54,859 nucleotides of DNA. It comes from Clostridia bacterium. GTDB taxonomy: Bacteria > Bacillota > Clostridia > Oscillospirales > Acutalibacteraceae. Each line of letters opens with the position of its first letter. The stretch's first letter is position 1. The stretch lies in assembly GCA_017403265.1 (NCBI GenBank), contig JAFQOJ010000014.1, forward strand, positions 1-54,859, written 5' to 3'. The notes under the pieces were generated by a model. That model had not been told where the DNA came from, searched no databases, and worked only from the letters and a program-made list of their open reading frames with translations. The position numbers and the translations under genes are program-made. Positions 26,513 to 35,858 of the stretch are shown here, one piece after another.

Positions 26513-29230
26513 TTATTCCAAACCAAAATTGGCAATAACATAGTTATCATCCCACTGAGTTGTACCCCAAAAGGTGTCTTCTTTATAAAAAGCGAAGGGG
26601 CGAAGCATTGTACATTCACCCTCTGCGCAGTGGAATGGACCTAATAGGTTTCTAAGGTTGGTTGTAAGGGTTAATTCGACGGTGTTTTTATCGGTTTTCC
26701 AATGCTTTAGAGGTAGAGCAAAAGGCTCCCACAAAAGATTTTTTATTGGTTTTCCGTTTACACTTACACCAACTATATTAGTATTAAACTTTTTGAATTT
26801 AAGAATGGGAGCAGTGCTCGTACCGTTAAATTCGCGCTTTAATGTAATTTTGCCCGAGAAGAAGGGGAAGCCTTGATTGTGAATATTTGAAAGCTTAACA
26901 GTTTTCGGTCTTTTAACAATACTGAAATTTGGAGCATATCGGCTGCTTTTTGTTAGCGGAACTTTTGTTGTTAAAGGCTTTTCGGTAGGTGTTTCAACAC
27001 AAAAGTCACCAACAATATACATAGCCTCAATTTCGGTATCATAAAACAGTTTGTTTTTGATTGCTTCAAATTCTCTAGCGTGTCGTACCGAATCGTAAAT
27101 ATTTTCGCTTTGGGTGAAATGTATAGAAGCTTCTATAATATTTTCACCGAGTTTTATCATATTGTCTAGCGGTATACACTTAAAGCTCGTATCAAAATAG
27201 TTACCTACAACATTATTTTCAAGCGGCTTTCCGTTGACAAAAAGCTTGAATTTTTCGGGTGTTTCACATACAAGCTTTGCGTTTTTTGGAATATCTTTTA
27301 CATTAAAACGAAATACAAGCTTAATATCAATCGGACGTTCTAATTTACAAGCGCGGTCTTGAATATTAAGAATGTAATCATTTTGCTGTATAAGCTCACC
27401 GTCAAAATAAGCATCGCAATAATCAAGCACCAATGCGTTATCTGTAATCGTTTTGATTTCCCAATCTCCTTCTAAGGATAAAATAGGTGAGTTGGGTTCG
27501 GGTTTTGATTTACTCTGCGGCTTACCGTCATCAAGGACTAAAATGCTTTCATACGGACTGAAGGTATAATTTCCGTCAAAATCTGTAAGCTTACCTGTTA
27601 GCTGGTCAATAATTTTACTGCCTTTTGAAATTTTTGCTTTTTCGGTAGTTTGATTGGTATTTACAAAAAAGTAAATTTTACCAATATCATAAATTCGCTC
27701 TGTTACCGTAATTTTTATGTTATCAATAACGGCATTATGCTTAACTTCTTTTTCAGAAACAACTAAACCGCCCTGCGCCTTGAATTCTTCAAGTAAGCGC
27801 TTTGTATTATCAAAAAGCGCAATATGTTCAGGCATTACAACTTTACTATATTTCTGCTTGCCTATAACAAATTTTCCGTTTTCTACTTTTGCGTGGCGCT
27901 CGATAATAGTTTCATCGCCTAAATGGAACATAATATGCTTTTGTTCAAGTTTTTTTACGGTTTCCAAAAATTTGTTGTTATAATGCCAAAGCTTATCGTT
28001 TTCTGTTCCGTTATAGCATACCCAGGCGGTAGTTTGGGGGTGGAGAAGCAGAGTATCATATTCCACCTTACCTTCTTTTAAAATTTGTCCTACGCGCGAA
28101 ATTGCGTTAGCGAAAGGGGGATAACCTTCTTCCCACCAAGGCTGTTGAAAATAAAGTACAGGCGGATGGTCACGTTTTCTAATACCTCTAATGCTGTAAC
28201 CCTCTAAATGTGGGCAAAATCTGTTGATGCCCCGTACCATTTGCCAATCAAGAATGCCTTTAAGCAATTGGAGGCTTGCGCCTTGACCTGTCATAGCACC
28301 GCTCTCGGTTAAAACATCTTTAATACCCAATTGCTCAGTAACGGAGGATATTTGACGGAAGTTAAGCGCGTCTGGTGTTTCAAAGCCTAACCAGTCAACA
28401 GCGGGTATATGAAAGTACTCATAATGCGGCATAACAGCGCCGTTTGAGGTTAATTGGCTTACAAGGTGGTTTTCATTAAGCATATGGCCTGTAAGCTTTA
28501 AGCCGCGTTCTGTGCACCAATCATATATTTTTTTTGTAAAGTTTTCAGAAAATAAGCGTGTAACCAAACGCCAAAAGCGAAGACGAGTTTGCACAAAATT
28601 TCCTGTGTCTATAAACAATTCAGGTAATAAAGAAATTAAATCTTCTCCATATTCTGCTTTATATTCTGCTGGTAATACAAAACTCCATGGATAGCCGCTC
28701 GTTCTTGATAACTGAGGTTCATCAGTAAAAAAGCCAACAAAACGATTGCCAAATCTTTTATAGTATGGCTCATAAATCTCTTCGATAAATTTTTCGGTAA
28801 CCTTTTTATCAATCATATCTACATAATGGGGGTTTATATCAAAATAAAAATGGTAACCACCGCTGTTTCCAATGGTGAAGGGGGTGGTTTTTTCACCTTT
28901 TTCCATACGCAGATATTTTTGCTGATAGTCAACTCCTATTTTGTTAACCTTGCCGTCACCAAAACCGCTCGGCCAACCGTTTTCATCGTAAACCCAAGCT
29001 TCCATCTGGAGTTTGTTTGCAGTATCAATAGCAGCTTCTAAGTTTTCAAACCATTCTTCACCCATATATTCGGTTGTAAGTCCGCCACGAGCGTGCAAGA
29101 AAAAGCCACCCTGACCAGCTTTATGCATTAAATGCACCTGACGGATAGTTTCATTTACATCTAATTTTTCGTTAAGTGACCAAAAGGGAAGTGGTCTAGA
29201 ACTGTTTTTTATAGTTTCAAAATCAATCAT
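26513..29230 (-). CDS. large glycoside hydrolase (GH106/rhamnosidase-like or GH2-like)
   Basis: A 905-aa cytoplasmic-looking protein with no signal peptide. The N-terminal half begins RPLPFWSLNEKLDVNETIRQVHLMHKAGQGGFFLHARGG, typical of a Glyco_hydro_106-like barrel; acidic residues in VYDENGWPSGFGDGKV and a DVLTESGAMTG stretch may be catalytic. The C-terminal half looks like jelly-roll sugar-binding domains. It probably cleaves plant or host glycans, perhaps rhamnosides. It is five bases after a Nudix gene and separate from other sugar genes, so the substrate is undetermined. Confidence 0.72.
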   Translation of the reverse strand: MIDFETIKNSSRPLPFWSLNEKLDVNETIRQVHLMHKAGQGGFFLHARGGLTTEYMGEEWFENLEAAIDTANKLQMEAWVYDENGWPSGFGDGKVNKIGVDYQQKYLRMEKGEKTTPFTIGNSGGYHFYFDINPHYVDMIDKKVTEKFIEEIYEPYYKRFGNRFVGFFTDEPQLSRTSGYPWSFVLPAEYKAEYGEDLISLLPELFIDTGNFVQTRLRFWRLVTRLFSENFTKKIYDWCTERGLKLTGHMLNENHLVSQLTSNGAVMPHYEYFHIPAVDWLGFETPDALNFRQISSVTEQLGIKDVLTESGAMTGQGASLQLLKGILDWQMVRGINRFCPHLEGYSIRGIRKRDHPPVLYFQQPWWEEGYPPFANAISRVGQILKEGKVEYDTLLLHPQTTAWVCYNGTENDKLWHYNNKFLETVKKLEQKHIMFHLGDETIIERHAKVENGKFVIGKQKYSKVVMPEHIALFDNTKRLLEEFKAQGGLVVSEKEVKHNAVIDNIKITVTERIYDIGKIYFFVNTNQTTEKAKISKGSKIIDQLTGKLTDFDGNYTFSPYESILVLDDGKPQSKSKPEPNSPILSLEGDWEIKTITDNALVLDYCDAYFDGELIQQNDYILNIQDRACKLERPIDIKLVFRFNVKDIPKNAKLVCETPEKFKLFVNGKPLENNVVGNYFDTSFKCIPLDNMIKLGENIIEASIHFTQSENIYDSVRHAREFEAIKNKLFYDTEIEAMYIVGDFCVETPTEKPLTTKVPLTKSSRYAPNFSIVKRPKTVKLSNIHNQGFPFFSGKITLKREFNGTSTAPILKFKKFNTNIVGVSVNGKPIKNLLWEPFALPLKHWKTDKNTVELTLTTNLRNLLGPFHCAEGECTMLRPFAFYKEDTFWGTTQWDDNYVIANFGLE

Positions 29231-29235
29231 ATATA

Positions 29236-29781
29236 TTATAATAGTCCTTTATCTTTTAGCATTTTGATTTTAAGTATTGCAACTTGCGTTTTAGAGTCTT
29301 TTATTTCTCCGTTTAAAACCATTTCTGCAGCAGTTTCTAAAGGGATTTTGCTGACAGATAAAAATTCATCCTCATCAAGCTTTTGTTCGCCGAATTTAAG
29401 GTTTGTAGCCAAATAAAGCCATATAATTTCATCGCAATAGGCAACGGTTGGATATAGCTGACCTAAAGAAACTATTTTACCTGCAGTAGCACCTGTTTCT
29501 TCTTTTAATTCCCGCTTTGCGCCTTCTAACGGATCTTCGTCTTTATCCCGTTTTCCTGCAGGAAGCTCTAAAAGAATTTCACCGTAGGGGTATCTGAATT
29601 GTTTTACAAATATAAGCTCGTTATTCTCAGTTAAAGGGGCAATACAAATACCGCCATTGTGCTCAACAATTTCTCTTATAGCGGTCTTGCCGTTTGGAAG
29701 CAAAGCAGTATCTTTTCGCACTGTTATGATTTTGCCCTCATAAATTTTTTGGGTGCTTATTTGTTTCTCAATTAAATTCAT
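29236..29781 (-). CDS. Nudix hydrolase (ADP-ribose pyrophosphatase-like)
   Basis: A 181-aa Nudix protein. The Nudix box (GX5EX7REUXEEXGU) is GKRDKDEDPLEGAKRELKEETG, preceded by the PYGEILLELPA segment typical of ADP-ribose pyrophosphatases (NudF-like). It would hydrolyse ADP-ribose or similar. The start at 29781 is preferred over GTG 29790, which lies inside AAAGGTGA. It is divergent from the M14 gene, with only 44 bases between start codons. Confidence 0.9.
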   Translation of the reverse strand: MNLIEKQISTQKIYEGKIITVRKDTALLPNGKTAIREIVEHNGGICIAPLTENNELIFVKQFRYPYGEILLELPAGKRDKDEDPLEGAKRELKEETGATAGKIVSLGQLYPTVAYCDEIIWLYLATNLKFGEQKLDEDEFLSVSKIPLETAAEMVLNGEIKDSKTQVAILKIKMLKDKGLL

Positions 29782-29825
29782 TATTTTCACCTTTTATTAA
29801 TAGTATTAAATAGGAGTTGAAGAAA

Positions 29826-30728
29826 ATGGATACCATTGTAAGTTCTAAAGAGTACACCTACCGTGAAAGGCAGGTAGTAATTGATTTTTTATGCGAAAAA
29901 TATAAGTTTATGGAAAGCTTTACAATAGGTAAAAGCTGTATGGGTAAAAGCATTACTGCACTTAAAATAGGTAAAAGTAAAAGCTACTCTTTAATAACTG
30001 CAGGTACACACGGAAGCGAAAGGATAACTAGTACTATACTTTTAATGTTTATTCGTGACCTTTGCCGTGCTATTAGTACTGGTGGCAGTATAGAGGGGCT
30101 CAATGTACGAAAGGGGTTACTCGGTAGAGGGGTTATTTTTGTGCCATGTGTCAATCCTGACGGATGCGATATTTCGCTTTTAGGAAAATCTGCTTGCGGT
30201 AAGAATGCAGAAAAATACTTCAATATTTGCCGTGGCGACTTTAAAAAATGGAATGCAAATGCGCGCGGTGTTGATATAAACCATAATTTTGATGCCGGTT
30301 GGGAAACTTTGCAAAAAAAGGAAATATCTTTAGGTATCGTAGGTCCCGGTCCCACAAGATACGGCGGTGCGGCGCCTAATAGTGAGCCCGAAACCCAAGC
30401 GCTGACAAATTTATGCCGAAGCACAAATATACGGCATGTAGTAGCTCTACATTCACAGGGAGAAGTTATATATTGGACCTACGGCAACAAAATACCTGAA
30501 AATTCACGCCGAATGGCAGAAATCATGGCAACCACAAGCGGTTACGCATTAGATGTGCCAATAGACATTGCAACGGGAGGCGGTTTTAAAGATTGGTTTA
30601 TTAAGGAGTTCTACCGTCCGGGTTTTACCATAGAAATCGGCAAAGGCGAGAATCCTTTACCCGCAAAGGACACTTTTAAAATTTATAAACAATTAAGAGA
30701 GCTTTTAATTCTCTCAGCTATAATGTAG
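29826..30728 (+). CDS. M14-family zinc carboxypeptidase
   Basis: A 300-aa M14 metallopeptidase. Zinc ligands are His62 and Glu65 in AGTHGSER and the His in VVALHSQGE; PCVNPDGCD and RGVDINHNFD are family signatures, and the catalytic Glu is in FTIEIGKGENP. The closest group is the gamma-D-glutamyl-diamino acid endopeptidase type, which cuts wall or spore peptides. No signal peptide is seen, so a cytoplasmic recycling role is likely. AGGAG nine bases upstream supports ATG 29826 over TTG 29817. Confidence 0.88.
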   Translation: MDTIVSSKEYTYRERQVVIDFLCEKYKFMESFTIGKSCMGKSITALKIGKSKSYSLITAGTHGSERITSTILLMFIRDLCRAISTGGSIEGLNVRKGLLGRGVIFVPCVNPDGCDISLLGKSACGKNAEKYFNICRGDFKKWNANARGVDINHNFDAGWETLQKKEISLGIVGPGPTRYGGAAPNSEPETQALTNLCRSTNIRHVVALHSQGEVIYWTYGNKIPENSRRMAEIMATTSGYALDVPIDIATGGGFKDWFIKEFYRPGFTIEIGKGENPLPAKDTFKIYKQLRELLILSAIM

Positions 30729-30730
30729 AC

Positions 30731-30772
30731 AAAAGGTAATCCCGAAATCATATGAAAATGGGATTACCTTTT
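30731..30772. terminator. bidirectional terminator
   Basis: AAAAGGTAATCCC (30731-30743) pairs with GGGATTACCTTTT (30760-30772). It lies between the M14 gene and the convergent decarboxylase operon. Confidence 0.85.
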
Positions 30773-30782
30773 ATTTTTAATA

Positions 30783-32177
30783 TTAGCAAGATAAATCTTC
30801 TACAACTAATTTTCTTACTGTGTCTTCTGCATCGCGTACTTTGAAGAATTTTTCGGCAACCTGCGGGAATAAAGCATAACTTAATACGTCTTCCTCGGTT
30901 TTACCAATACCTTTAGTCTTCATTTCTTCGGAATATTTTTCGAGTTCAGGCTCTAAAAGGTCTGCAGGACGGCAGGTAATAACTTCTTCGTCACCAATGG
31001 CCTTTTTACGAACATCTTCATTAACTTCTGCGGGAAGTCTGCCGTATTCACCGCGGAGTAATGCCTTTGATTCCTTAGGCACCATCTTATAACGTTCGCC
31101 CGATAGTACGTTAAGAACAGCCTGAGTACCTACAATTTGGCTTGTAGGAGTAACAAGTGGTGGATAACCAAAGTCCTTACGAACGCGCGGAACTTCAGCT
31201 AAGGCATCGTAATACTTGTCTTCAGCATTAGCTTGCTTTAACTGTGATAAAAGGTTTGAAAGCATACCGCCGGGTACTTGATACAAAAGAGTTTTAGTGT
31301 CAACATTAAGCACCTTAGGGTCAAGGATGCCGTCTGACTTCATCTTGTCAGCAACACTGCGGAAGTGAGCAGCAACATCGCTTAATGCTTCAAGGTCAAG
31401 ACCTGTATCGCGAGCAGTACCCTTAAGGGTGGCTACCAAAGCTTCTGTTGATGGCTGTGCAGTACCGTTTGCCAAGGGAGATAAAGCAGTATCTACAATA
31501 TCAACCCCTGCCTGAGCAGCCATAAGATATGTCATATCGCCAGTACCTGTGGTGTTATGGGTATGAAGGTGAATCGGAACGCTTACATTTTCCTTTAACT
31601 TCTTAACTAATGAATAAGCATCAAAGGGAAGAAGAAGGTTGGCCATATCCTTAATACAAATAACGTCAGCACCCATTTGTTCAAGCTCTTTTGCAAGCTT
31701 TACAAAGTATTCTTCATTGTGAACAGGGCTTTCGGTATAGCTGAGCGCAGGCTCACAAATACCGCCATACTTTTTACAGCTTTTAATAGCTTGTTCAAGG
31801 TTGCGAGTATCGTTTAAAGCATCGAAAATACGTATAACTTCAATACCGTTTTCAATAGATTTGCCAACGAATTTGTCAACAACATCGTCTGCATAGTGCT
31901 TGTAGCCTAAAATATTTTGTCCACGGAAAAGCATTTGAAGCTTTGTGTTGGGCATATATTTTTTGAGTGTACGAAGTCTTTCCCACGGGTCTTCATTTAA
32001 AAAGCGCATACATACGTCAAAGGTAGCGCCGCCCCAACATTCAAGCGACCAATAACCTATTTGGTCAAGGCGCTCAAGCGCGGGAATCATATCGTCAATT
32101 TTCATTCTGGTGGCTGCTTGTGACTGGTGAGCATCACGCAGAATGGTATCAGTTATAAATAACTTTTTATTTTCCAT
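30783..32177 (-). CDS. biotin-dependent decarboxylase carboxyltransferase subunit (OadA-like)
   Basis: A 464-aa carboxyltransferase. It starts LFITDTILRDAHQSQAATRM and shows MLFRGQNILGYKHYADDVV, the carboxylated-lysine-type ICIKDMANLLLP, and HLHTHNTTGTGDM with metal-binding His. It lacks the C-terminal biotin domain of full OadA; a separate gene (33469-33825) provides it. It belongs to oxaloacetate decarboxylase or a related acyl-CoA decarboxylase, though the TIM barrel is of the oxaloacetate/pyruvate type. It is last in the four-gene operon. Confidence 0.93.
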   Translation of the reverse strand: MENKKLFITDTILRDAHQSQAATRMKIDDMIPALERLDQIGYWSLECWGGATFDVCMRFLNEDPWERLRTLKKYMPNTKLQMLFRGQNILGYKHYADDVVDKFVGKSIENGIEVIRIFDALNDTRNLEQAIKSCKKYGGICEPALSYTESPVHNEEYFVKLAKELEQMGADVICIKDMANLLLPFDAYSLVKKLKENVSVPIHLHTHNTTGTGDMTYLMAAQAGVDIVDTALSPLANGTAQPSTEALVATLKGTARDTGLDLEALSDVAAHFRSVADKMKSDGILDPKVLNVDTKTLLYQVPGGMLSNLLSQLKQANAEDKYYDALAEVPRVRKDFGYPPLVTPTSQIVGTQAVLNVLSGERYKMVPKESKALLRGEYGRLPAEVNEDVRKKAIGDEEVITCRPADLLEPELEKYSEEMKTKGIGKTEEDVLSYALFPQVAEKFFKVRDAEDTVRKLVVEDLSC

Positions 32178-32187
32178 AATTTACTCC

Positions 32188-33441
32188 TTATCCGAAAATA
32201 GCAATCAAAGCACCTGCAGCAATAGCAGAGCCTATAACACCTGCAACGTTCGGACCCATTGCATGCATAAGTAAGAAGTTGGTTGGGTTTTCTTTTTGAC
32301 CGACAGTTTGTGAAACACGGGCAGCCATTGGAACTGCTGAAACACCAGCCGAGCCAATAAGTGGATTAATTTTGTTCTTTGTAAATAGGTTCATAAGCTT
32401 AGCAAAAAGAACACCGCAAGCAGAAGCAACACCGAATGCAACAACACCCAAAACAATTATCTCAATAGTGGGTAATCTTAGTAATTCAAAGGTTTTGCCA
32501 AACAATGTTACAGTTTCTTTAGTTGAACTTAAGAATGTACCTGCAGTAGCAGTAGCACCCACAGAAATACCAAGGAATATTGTTACAATATTCATAAGCT
32601 CATTCTGGGCTGTTTTGCAAAGTCTTTCAGCAACGCCCGATTCTTTCCAAAGGTTACCAAGCATTAAGCAACCAACAAGTGGAGCAGCCGAAGGAACAAG
32701 AAGTGCTACAAAGATTGTAACAGCAATCGGGAATATAATCTTCTCGGTTTTAGAAACTTGACGAAGGGGTTTCATAACAATTTGACGTTCCTTCTTTGTT
32801 GTGAGAAGCTTCATAATAGGTGGCTGAATTACAGGAACCAAAGCCATATAACTGTAAGCGGCAACGGCAATTGGTCCTAAAAGATGAGGAGCAAGCTTTG
32901 AGGTTACAAAAATTGCAGTAGGACCATCTGCACCACCTATAATACCAATTGAAGATGCTTCAAAACCGTTAAAACCAAATGCTTTAGCGCCAAGGAATGT
33001 AGCAAAGATACCTATTTGAGCAGCAGCACCTAAAAGCAAGGATTTCGGATTTGAAATAAGGGGGGCGAAATCTGTCATGGCACCGATGCCAACAAATATA
33101 AGGCAGGGGTAGATACAGGTTTTAACACCTATATATAAATAATCAAGAAAACCGCCGTTTGAAAGAATATAACCATAACTATGATAGTGCTTAGAACCTT
33201 CTGTCATAAATTCGTTCCAAAGCTCTTGATTATAAAGGCCGGCACCTGGGAGATTTGTGAGTAACATACCGAAGGCAATACCTATGAGTAACAGAGGTTC
33301 AAACTGTTTCTTAATAGCAAGATATAAAAGAACTAGCGAAATTGTAATCATTAAAAGGTTTTGCCAACCGCCGTTTGTTAAAAATCCTGCAATTAAGCCA
33401 TAGAAACCTGTTTGTTTAATAAATTGAAATATAGCATCCAT
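32188..33441 (-). CDS. sodium-pumping decarboxylase beta subunit
   Basis: A 417-aa integral membrane protein with about ten hydrophobic segments. The signature stretches [39 protein letters not shown] and [15 protein letters not shown] are typical of OadB/MmdB/GcdB, which couples decarboxylation of carboxybiotin to Na+ export. It is placed after the biotin carrier and before the carboxyltransferase. The substrate of the whole pump is set by the alpha subunit. Confidence 0.96.
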   Translation of the reverse strand: MDAIFQFIKQTGFYGLIAGFLTNGGWQNLLMITISLVLLYLAIKKQFEPLLLIGIAFGMLLTNLPGAGLYNQELWNEFMTEGSKHYHSYGYILSNGGFLDYLYIGVKTCIYPCLIFVGIGAMTDFAPLISNPKSLLLGAAAQIGIFATFLGAKAFGFNGFEASSIGIIGGADGPTAIFVTSKLAPHLLGPIAVAAYSYMALVPVIQPPIMKLLTTKKERQIVMKPLRQVSKTEKIIFPIAVTIFVALLVPSAAPLVGCLMLGNLWKESGVAERLCKTAQNELMNIVTIFLGISVGATATAGTFLSSTKETVTLFGKTFELLRLPTIEIIVLGVVAFGVASACGVLFAKLMNLFTKNKINPLIGSAGVSAVPMAARVSQTVGQKENPTNFLLMHAMGPNVAGVIGSAIAAGALIAIFG

Positions 33442-33468
33442 TTTTTTAATTCTCCCTAAATCAAAGAA

Positions 33469-33825
33469 TTAAGCGATAACACAAAGGGTTGCGCCTGTTT
33501 CAACAGAAGCACCGTTTTGCACATTTACAGATGCAATTGTGCCGTCACAGGGAGCTATAATTTCGTTTTCCATCTTCATAGCTTCGAGAATCATTAAAAC
33601 GTCACCCTTCTTAACAGAAGCGCCGTTTTGTACATTAACTGAAAGGATGGTGCCAGGCATGGGGCTTGCAACTGTTTCACCGCCTGCGGGAGCAGCAACA
33701 GGAGCAGGTGCAGCAGGTGCCGGAGCGGCGGTGGGTGCAGGAGCAGCCTTAACATTAGCCGCGTCAACAACCTCTAAAGTAATTTCGTAAGAAGTACCGT
33801 TTACGGTTACATTATATTTTTTCAT
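33469..33825 (-). CDS. biotin carboxyl carrier protein of the decarboxylase
   Basis: A 118-aa carrier. A Pro/Ala-rich flexible linker (about 27-50) is followed by the biotinyl domain with the attachment motif EAMKMEN (Lys84). The two halves of the domain are a visible internal repeat (SVNVQNGASV occurs twice). Biotin on this lysine carries CO2 from the carboxyltransferase to the membrane beta subunit. The linker is low-complexity. Confidence 0.93.
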   Translation of the reverse strand: MKKYNVTVNGTSYEITLEVVDAANVKAAPAPTAAPAPAAPAPVAAPAGGETVASPMPGTILSVNVQNGASVKKGDVLMILEAMKMENEIIAPCDGTIASVNVQNGASVETGATLCVIA

Positions 33826-33843
33826 AATTTTACACCTTTTTTC

Positions 33844-34125
33844 TTAAATTTTTTTAAATGATAAAATTCTTAAAGCCGAAATATCTGTTCCAAGTTCTTC
33901 GGCAATTACTGCGCTAACGGCAGCAATAATTTCCTGTCTGTTTACAATAGGTTCGCTTGTTGCAACAGGGGTGTTAGCAACAGTAGTGGTAGCAACGGAA
34001 TCTGATTTCTTTTCCTTCTCAGCCTTGCCACATAAAAGACCTAGAATTTTGCAAAGAAGTATTAACGAAATTAGACCGATGAACACCGTGCCTATGCCAA
34101 GTACAACCACAAAAGTATTTGACAA
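33844..34125 (-). CDS. decarboxylase gamma-chain-like subunit (OadG family)
   Basis: A 93-aa protein with one N-terminal membrane helix (VVVLGIGTVFIGLISLILLCKILGLL) and a hydrophilic tail. OadG-type subunits join the alpha and beta subunits. It is first of the four genes, and the others follow at 18-27 base gaps. A strong GGAGGTGC Shine-Dalgarno precedes it. Confidence 0.85.
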   Translation of the reverse strand: MSNTFVVVLGIGTVFIGLISLILLCKILGLLCGKAEKEKKSDSVATTTVANTPVATSEPIVNRQEIIAAVSAVIAEELGTDISALRILSFKKI

Positions 34126-34213
34126 TTTAATAGCACCTCCTTAAATTTTTGGAAAATCATGATTTATCACAAAATATTGTGCTAAAATTACCAATTCTCT
34201 CCCTTTTACACCC

Positions 34214-34242
34214 ATTATATACGTTTTGTCAATATAATACAA
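34214..34242 (-). promoter_or_regulatory. sigma-A-type promoter for the decarboxylase operon
   Basis: Read leftward, TTGTAT (34237-34242), 17 bases, TATAAT (34214-34219), about 90 bases upstream of the first gene. Confidence 0.6.
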
Positions 34243-34370
34243 GTCTTTTTTGGAAAAATTTTAATTATTTTTAAATTGAATGAAATTATATAATGTGTTA
34301 TATTTATTATGTAAAGAAAAGAGACATATATAAGACGGATTTTAACGTTAAAAAAAGAATGGTGAATATT

Positions 34371-35123
34371 ATGGTGAAATATAATTATATAGTTTGGCGA
34401 ATTTTAATTATTGTGCTTGGTACTGCATTAATTGTTAACGGATTATTGTTGTTTTTTAGAACTAACTTTAATTTAGGTAATGTTTTAACCGCTGGTTTAG
34501 GTATAGCTTTTCTGTTATATGCAATCTATTTTGACTGGGTTCATGAAAAATTTCCAAAATGGTTAAAAATCATACTTTCGTTAGGTATTTCGGCAGTTGT
34601 GCTATTCTCAAGTTTCCTATTTATATACGGGCTTAATGATAATGTAGATTATAAGGAAGATGCATTTATTGTTTTAGGTGCTGCGGTACAGGGAGATACG
34701 CCAAGCCTTGCTTTAGCAGACCGTCTTGATGCTACAGTAAAATATCATAAACAAAATCCCAGTGCGGTTATTGTGGTAAGCGGCGGTAAAGGTCCACAGG
34801 AAAATGTAACTGAAGCTTATGCAATGGAAAAATACTTAGTTACAAAGGGTATTCCTCAAAATAAAATTGTCAAAGAAGAAAAAGCAACTAGTACATACGA
34901 AAACTTTTTGTTTTCCAAGGAAATATTGGATAATACATTTGATGGAGAGTATAGCATAGCCTATGTTTCTAACGAATATCATATTTATCGTGCTGGTGGA
35001 ATTGCTAAAAGTGTCGGATTTACCAATATAACACACATACACTGCGGTACACGTTGGTATTCGGTTGTAACGGGAACGCTTAGAGAATGCTTAGCGGTGC
35101 TTAAATTTTGTATATTAGATTAA
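34371..35123 (+). CDS. YdcF/SanA-family (DUF218) membrane protein
   Basis: About 250 aa. Two or three N-terminal hydrophobic segments (about 7-30, 37-50, 62-85) precede a DUF218 domain, seen in EDAFIVLGAAVQGDTPSLALADRLDATVKY, VVSGGKGPQENVTEAYAM, KEEKATSTYENFLF and VSNEYHIYRAGGIAK. Proteins such as ElyC and SanA have this fold and affect cell envelope formation. The start at 34371 fits GGTGA five bases before it; longer starts at 34293 and 34359 are less likely. Function is not certain. Confidence 0.8.
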   Translation: MVKYNYIVWRILIIVLGTALIVNGLLLFFRTNFNLGNVLTAGLGIAFLLYAIYFDWVHEKFPKWLKIILSLGISAVVLFSSFLFIYGLNDNVDYKEDAFIVLGAAVQGDTPSLALADRLDATVKYHKQNPSAVIVVSGGKGPQENVTEAYAMEKYLVTKGIPQNKIVKEEKATSTYENFLFSKEILDNTFDGEYSIAYVSNEYHIYRAGGIAKSVGFTNITHIHCGTRWYSVVTGTLRECLAVLKFCILD

Positions 35124-35125
35124 AA

Positions 35126-35147
35126 AAAAGACGGGAAACCGTCTTTT
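35126..35147 (+). terminator. intrinsic terminator
   Basis: AAAAGACGG, GAAA tetraloop, CCGTCTTTT, then TATTTTG. It ends the YdcF gene before the cotJ operon. Confidence 0.85.
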
Positions 35148-35221
35148 TATTTTGTAACGAAACTTTATTTTAGAAAATATACTGTAAAGGGGACAAGATT
35201 AAATTAAAAAGGAGTAAGTTT

Positions 35222-35479
35222 GTGGATAAAAGAATTTTTGATATGCTTGAACAGTACAAGCAGATGAACAGATTTGAAAAAGCAATGAATTCTAATGAAA
35301 ATGTTAATCCCGAATTTTGTTTAGAAACCGATTACAGTGCTGTTGACCCTAAAATCTTAACAATGGCTTTTATAAATATGCAACCAATTGACAATGTTTA
35401 TGAAACTGAAGAAGGATTTTCGCGCGGCACTATTTTTCCGAATATTGACAAACCGTATTTGGGGTGTGACAGAATATGA
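35222..35479 (+). CDS. cotJA: spore coat protein CotJA
   Basis: An 85-aa protein. The C-terminal half (ILTMAFINMQPIDNVYETEEGFSRGTIFPNIDKPYLGC) is the CotJA family motif with RGTIFPxLDKPFLG. CotJA is a minor spore-coat-associated protein. It is translated from GTG 35222, seven bases after GGAG, and overlaps cotJB by four bases. The upstream region holds a weak possible sigma-E site (GAAACTT then TATACTGT). Confidence 0.9.
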   Translation: MDKRIFDMLEQYKQMNRFEKAMNSNENVNPEFCLETDYSAVDPKILTMAFINMQPIDNVYETEEGFSRGTIFPNIDKPYLGCDRI

Positions 35480-35736
35480 ATGATAAAAAGCGTTTATTAA
35501 AAAAAATCCATTCATTTGATTTTGCAATACACGAAATGGTGCTTTATTTAGATACTCATCCTGTAAGCAAAAAAGCAATGGAGTTATTAAAAGTTTATAG
35601 ACAAAGACGAAAAGAATGTATAGCACAGTACGAAGAAAAATATGGCACTTATATAGCAACTGCTAAAGATGTTCCCGTAAGCAGTTGCTGGGAGTGGTTA
35701 GAATCTCCGTGGCCGTGGGAAAATGGGGAGGCTTAA
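35476..35736 (+). CDS. cotJB: spore coat protein CotJB
   Basis: An 86-aa protein with the CotJB profile: LLKKIHSFDFAIHEMVLYLDTHP, then RQRRKECIAQYEEKYG and a Trp-rich end (CWEWLESPWPWE). In B. subtilis, cotJA, cotJB and cotJC form one sigma-E operon, the same order as here. It overlaps cotJA by four bases and cotJC begins four bases after it. Confidence 0.93.
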   Translation: MNDKKRLLKKIHSFDFAIHEMVLYLDTHPVSKKAMELLKVYRQRRKECIAQYEEKYGTYIATAKDVPVSSCWEWLESPWPWENGEA

Positions 35737-35739
35737 TTT

Positions 35740-35838
35740 ATGTGGCAATATGAGAAAAAATTGCAGTATCCTATAAACATTAAAAATCCTAATCCAAAAT
35801 ATGCACAAATAATTATCAGCCAATACGGCGGTGCATAG
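35740..35838 (+). pseudogene. cotJC: cotJC 5' fragment, interrupted by the prophage
   Basis: ATG 35740 encodes MWQYEKKLQYPINIKNPNPK and continues to IISQYGGA before TAG at 35836-35838, 32 codons. This is the N-terminus of CotJC, a manganese catalase-like coat protein of about 190 aa, which normally continues from QYGG with a (P/A)DGEL-like stretch. The break coincides with the end of a serine integrase on the other strand. The rest of cotJC should lie at the right end of the prophage, outside the window. Excision could restore the gene. Confidence 0.88.
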
Positions 35839-35858
35839 TGCAAAAAGATATAATTCAA
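35818..35858. other. candidate left attachment site (attL) in cotJC
   Basis: The cotJC homology ends around GGCGGTGCATAG (35827-35838) and the integrase stop codon is at 35859. The crossover must therefore lie within about 35820-35840, most likely in GGCGGTGC. The core cannot be set without the right end or an empty site. Confidence 0.6.

Noticed and set aside
35175..35205. Sigma-E promoter for cotJ
   Set aside because: The -35 and -10 matches are partial. Sigma-E control is expected from B. subtilis but cannot be shown here.
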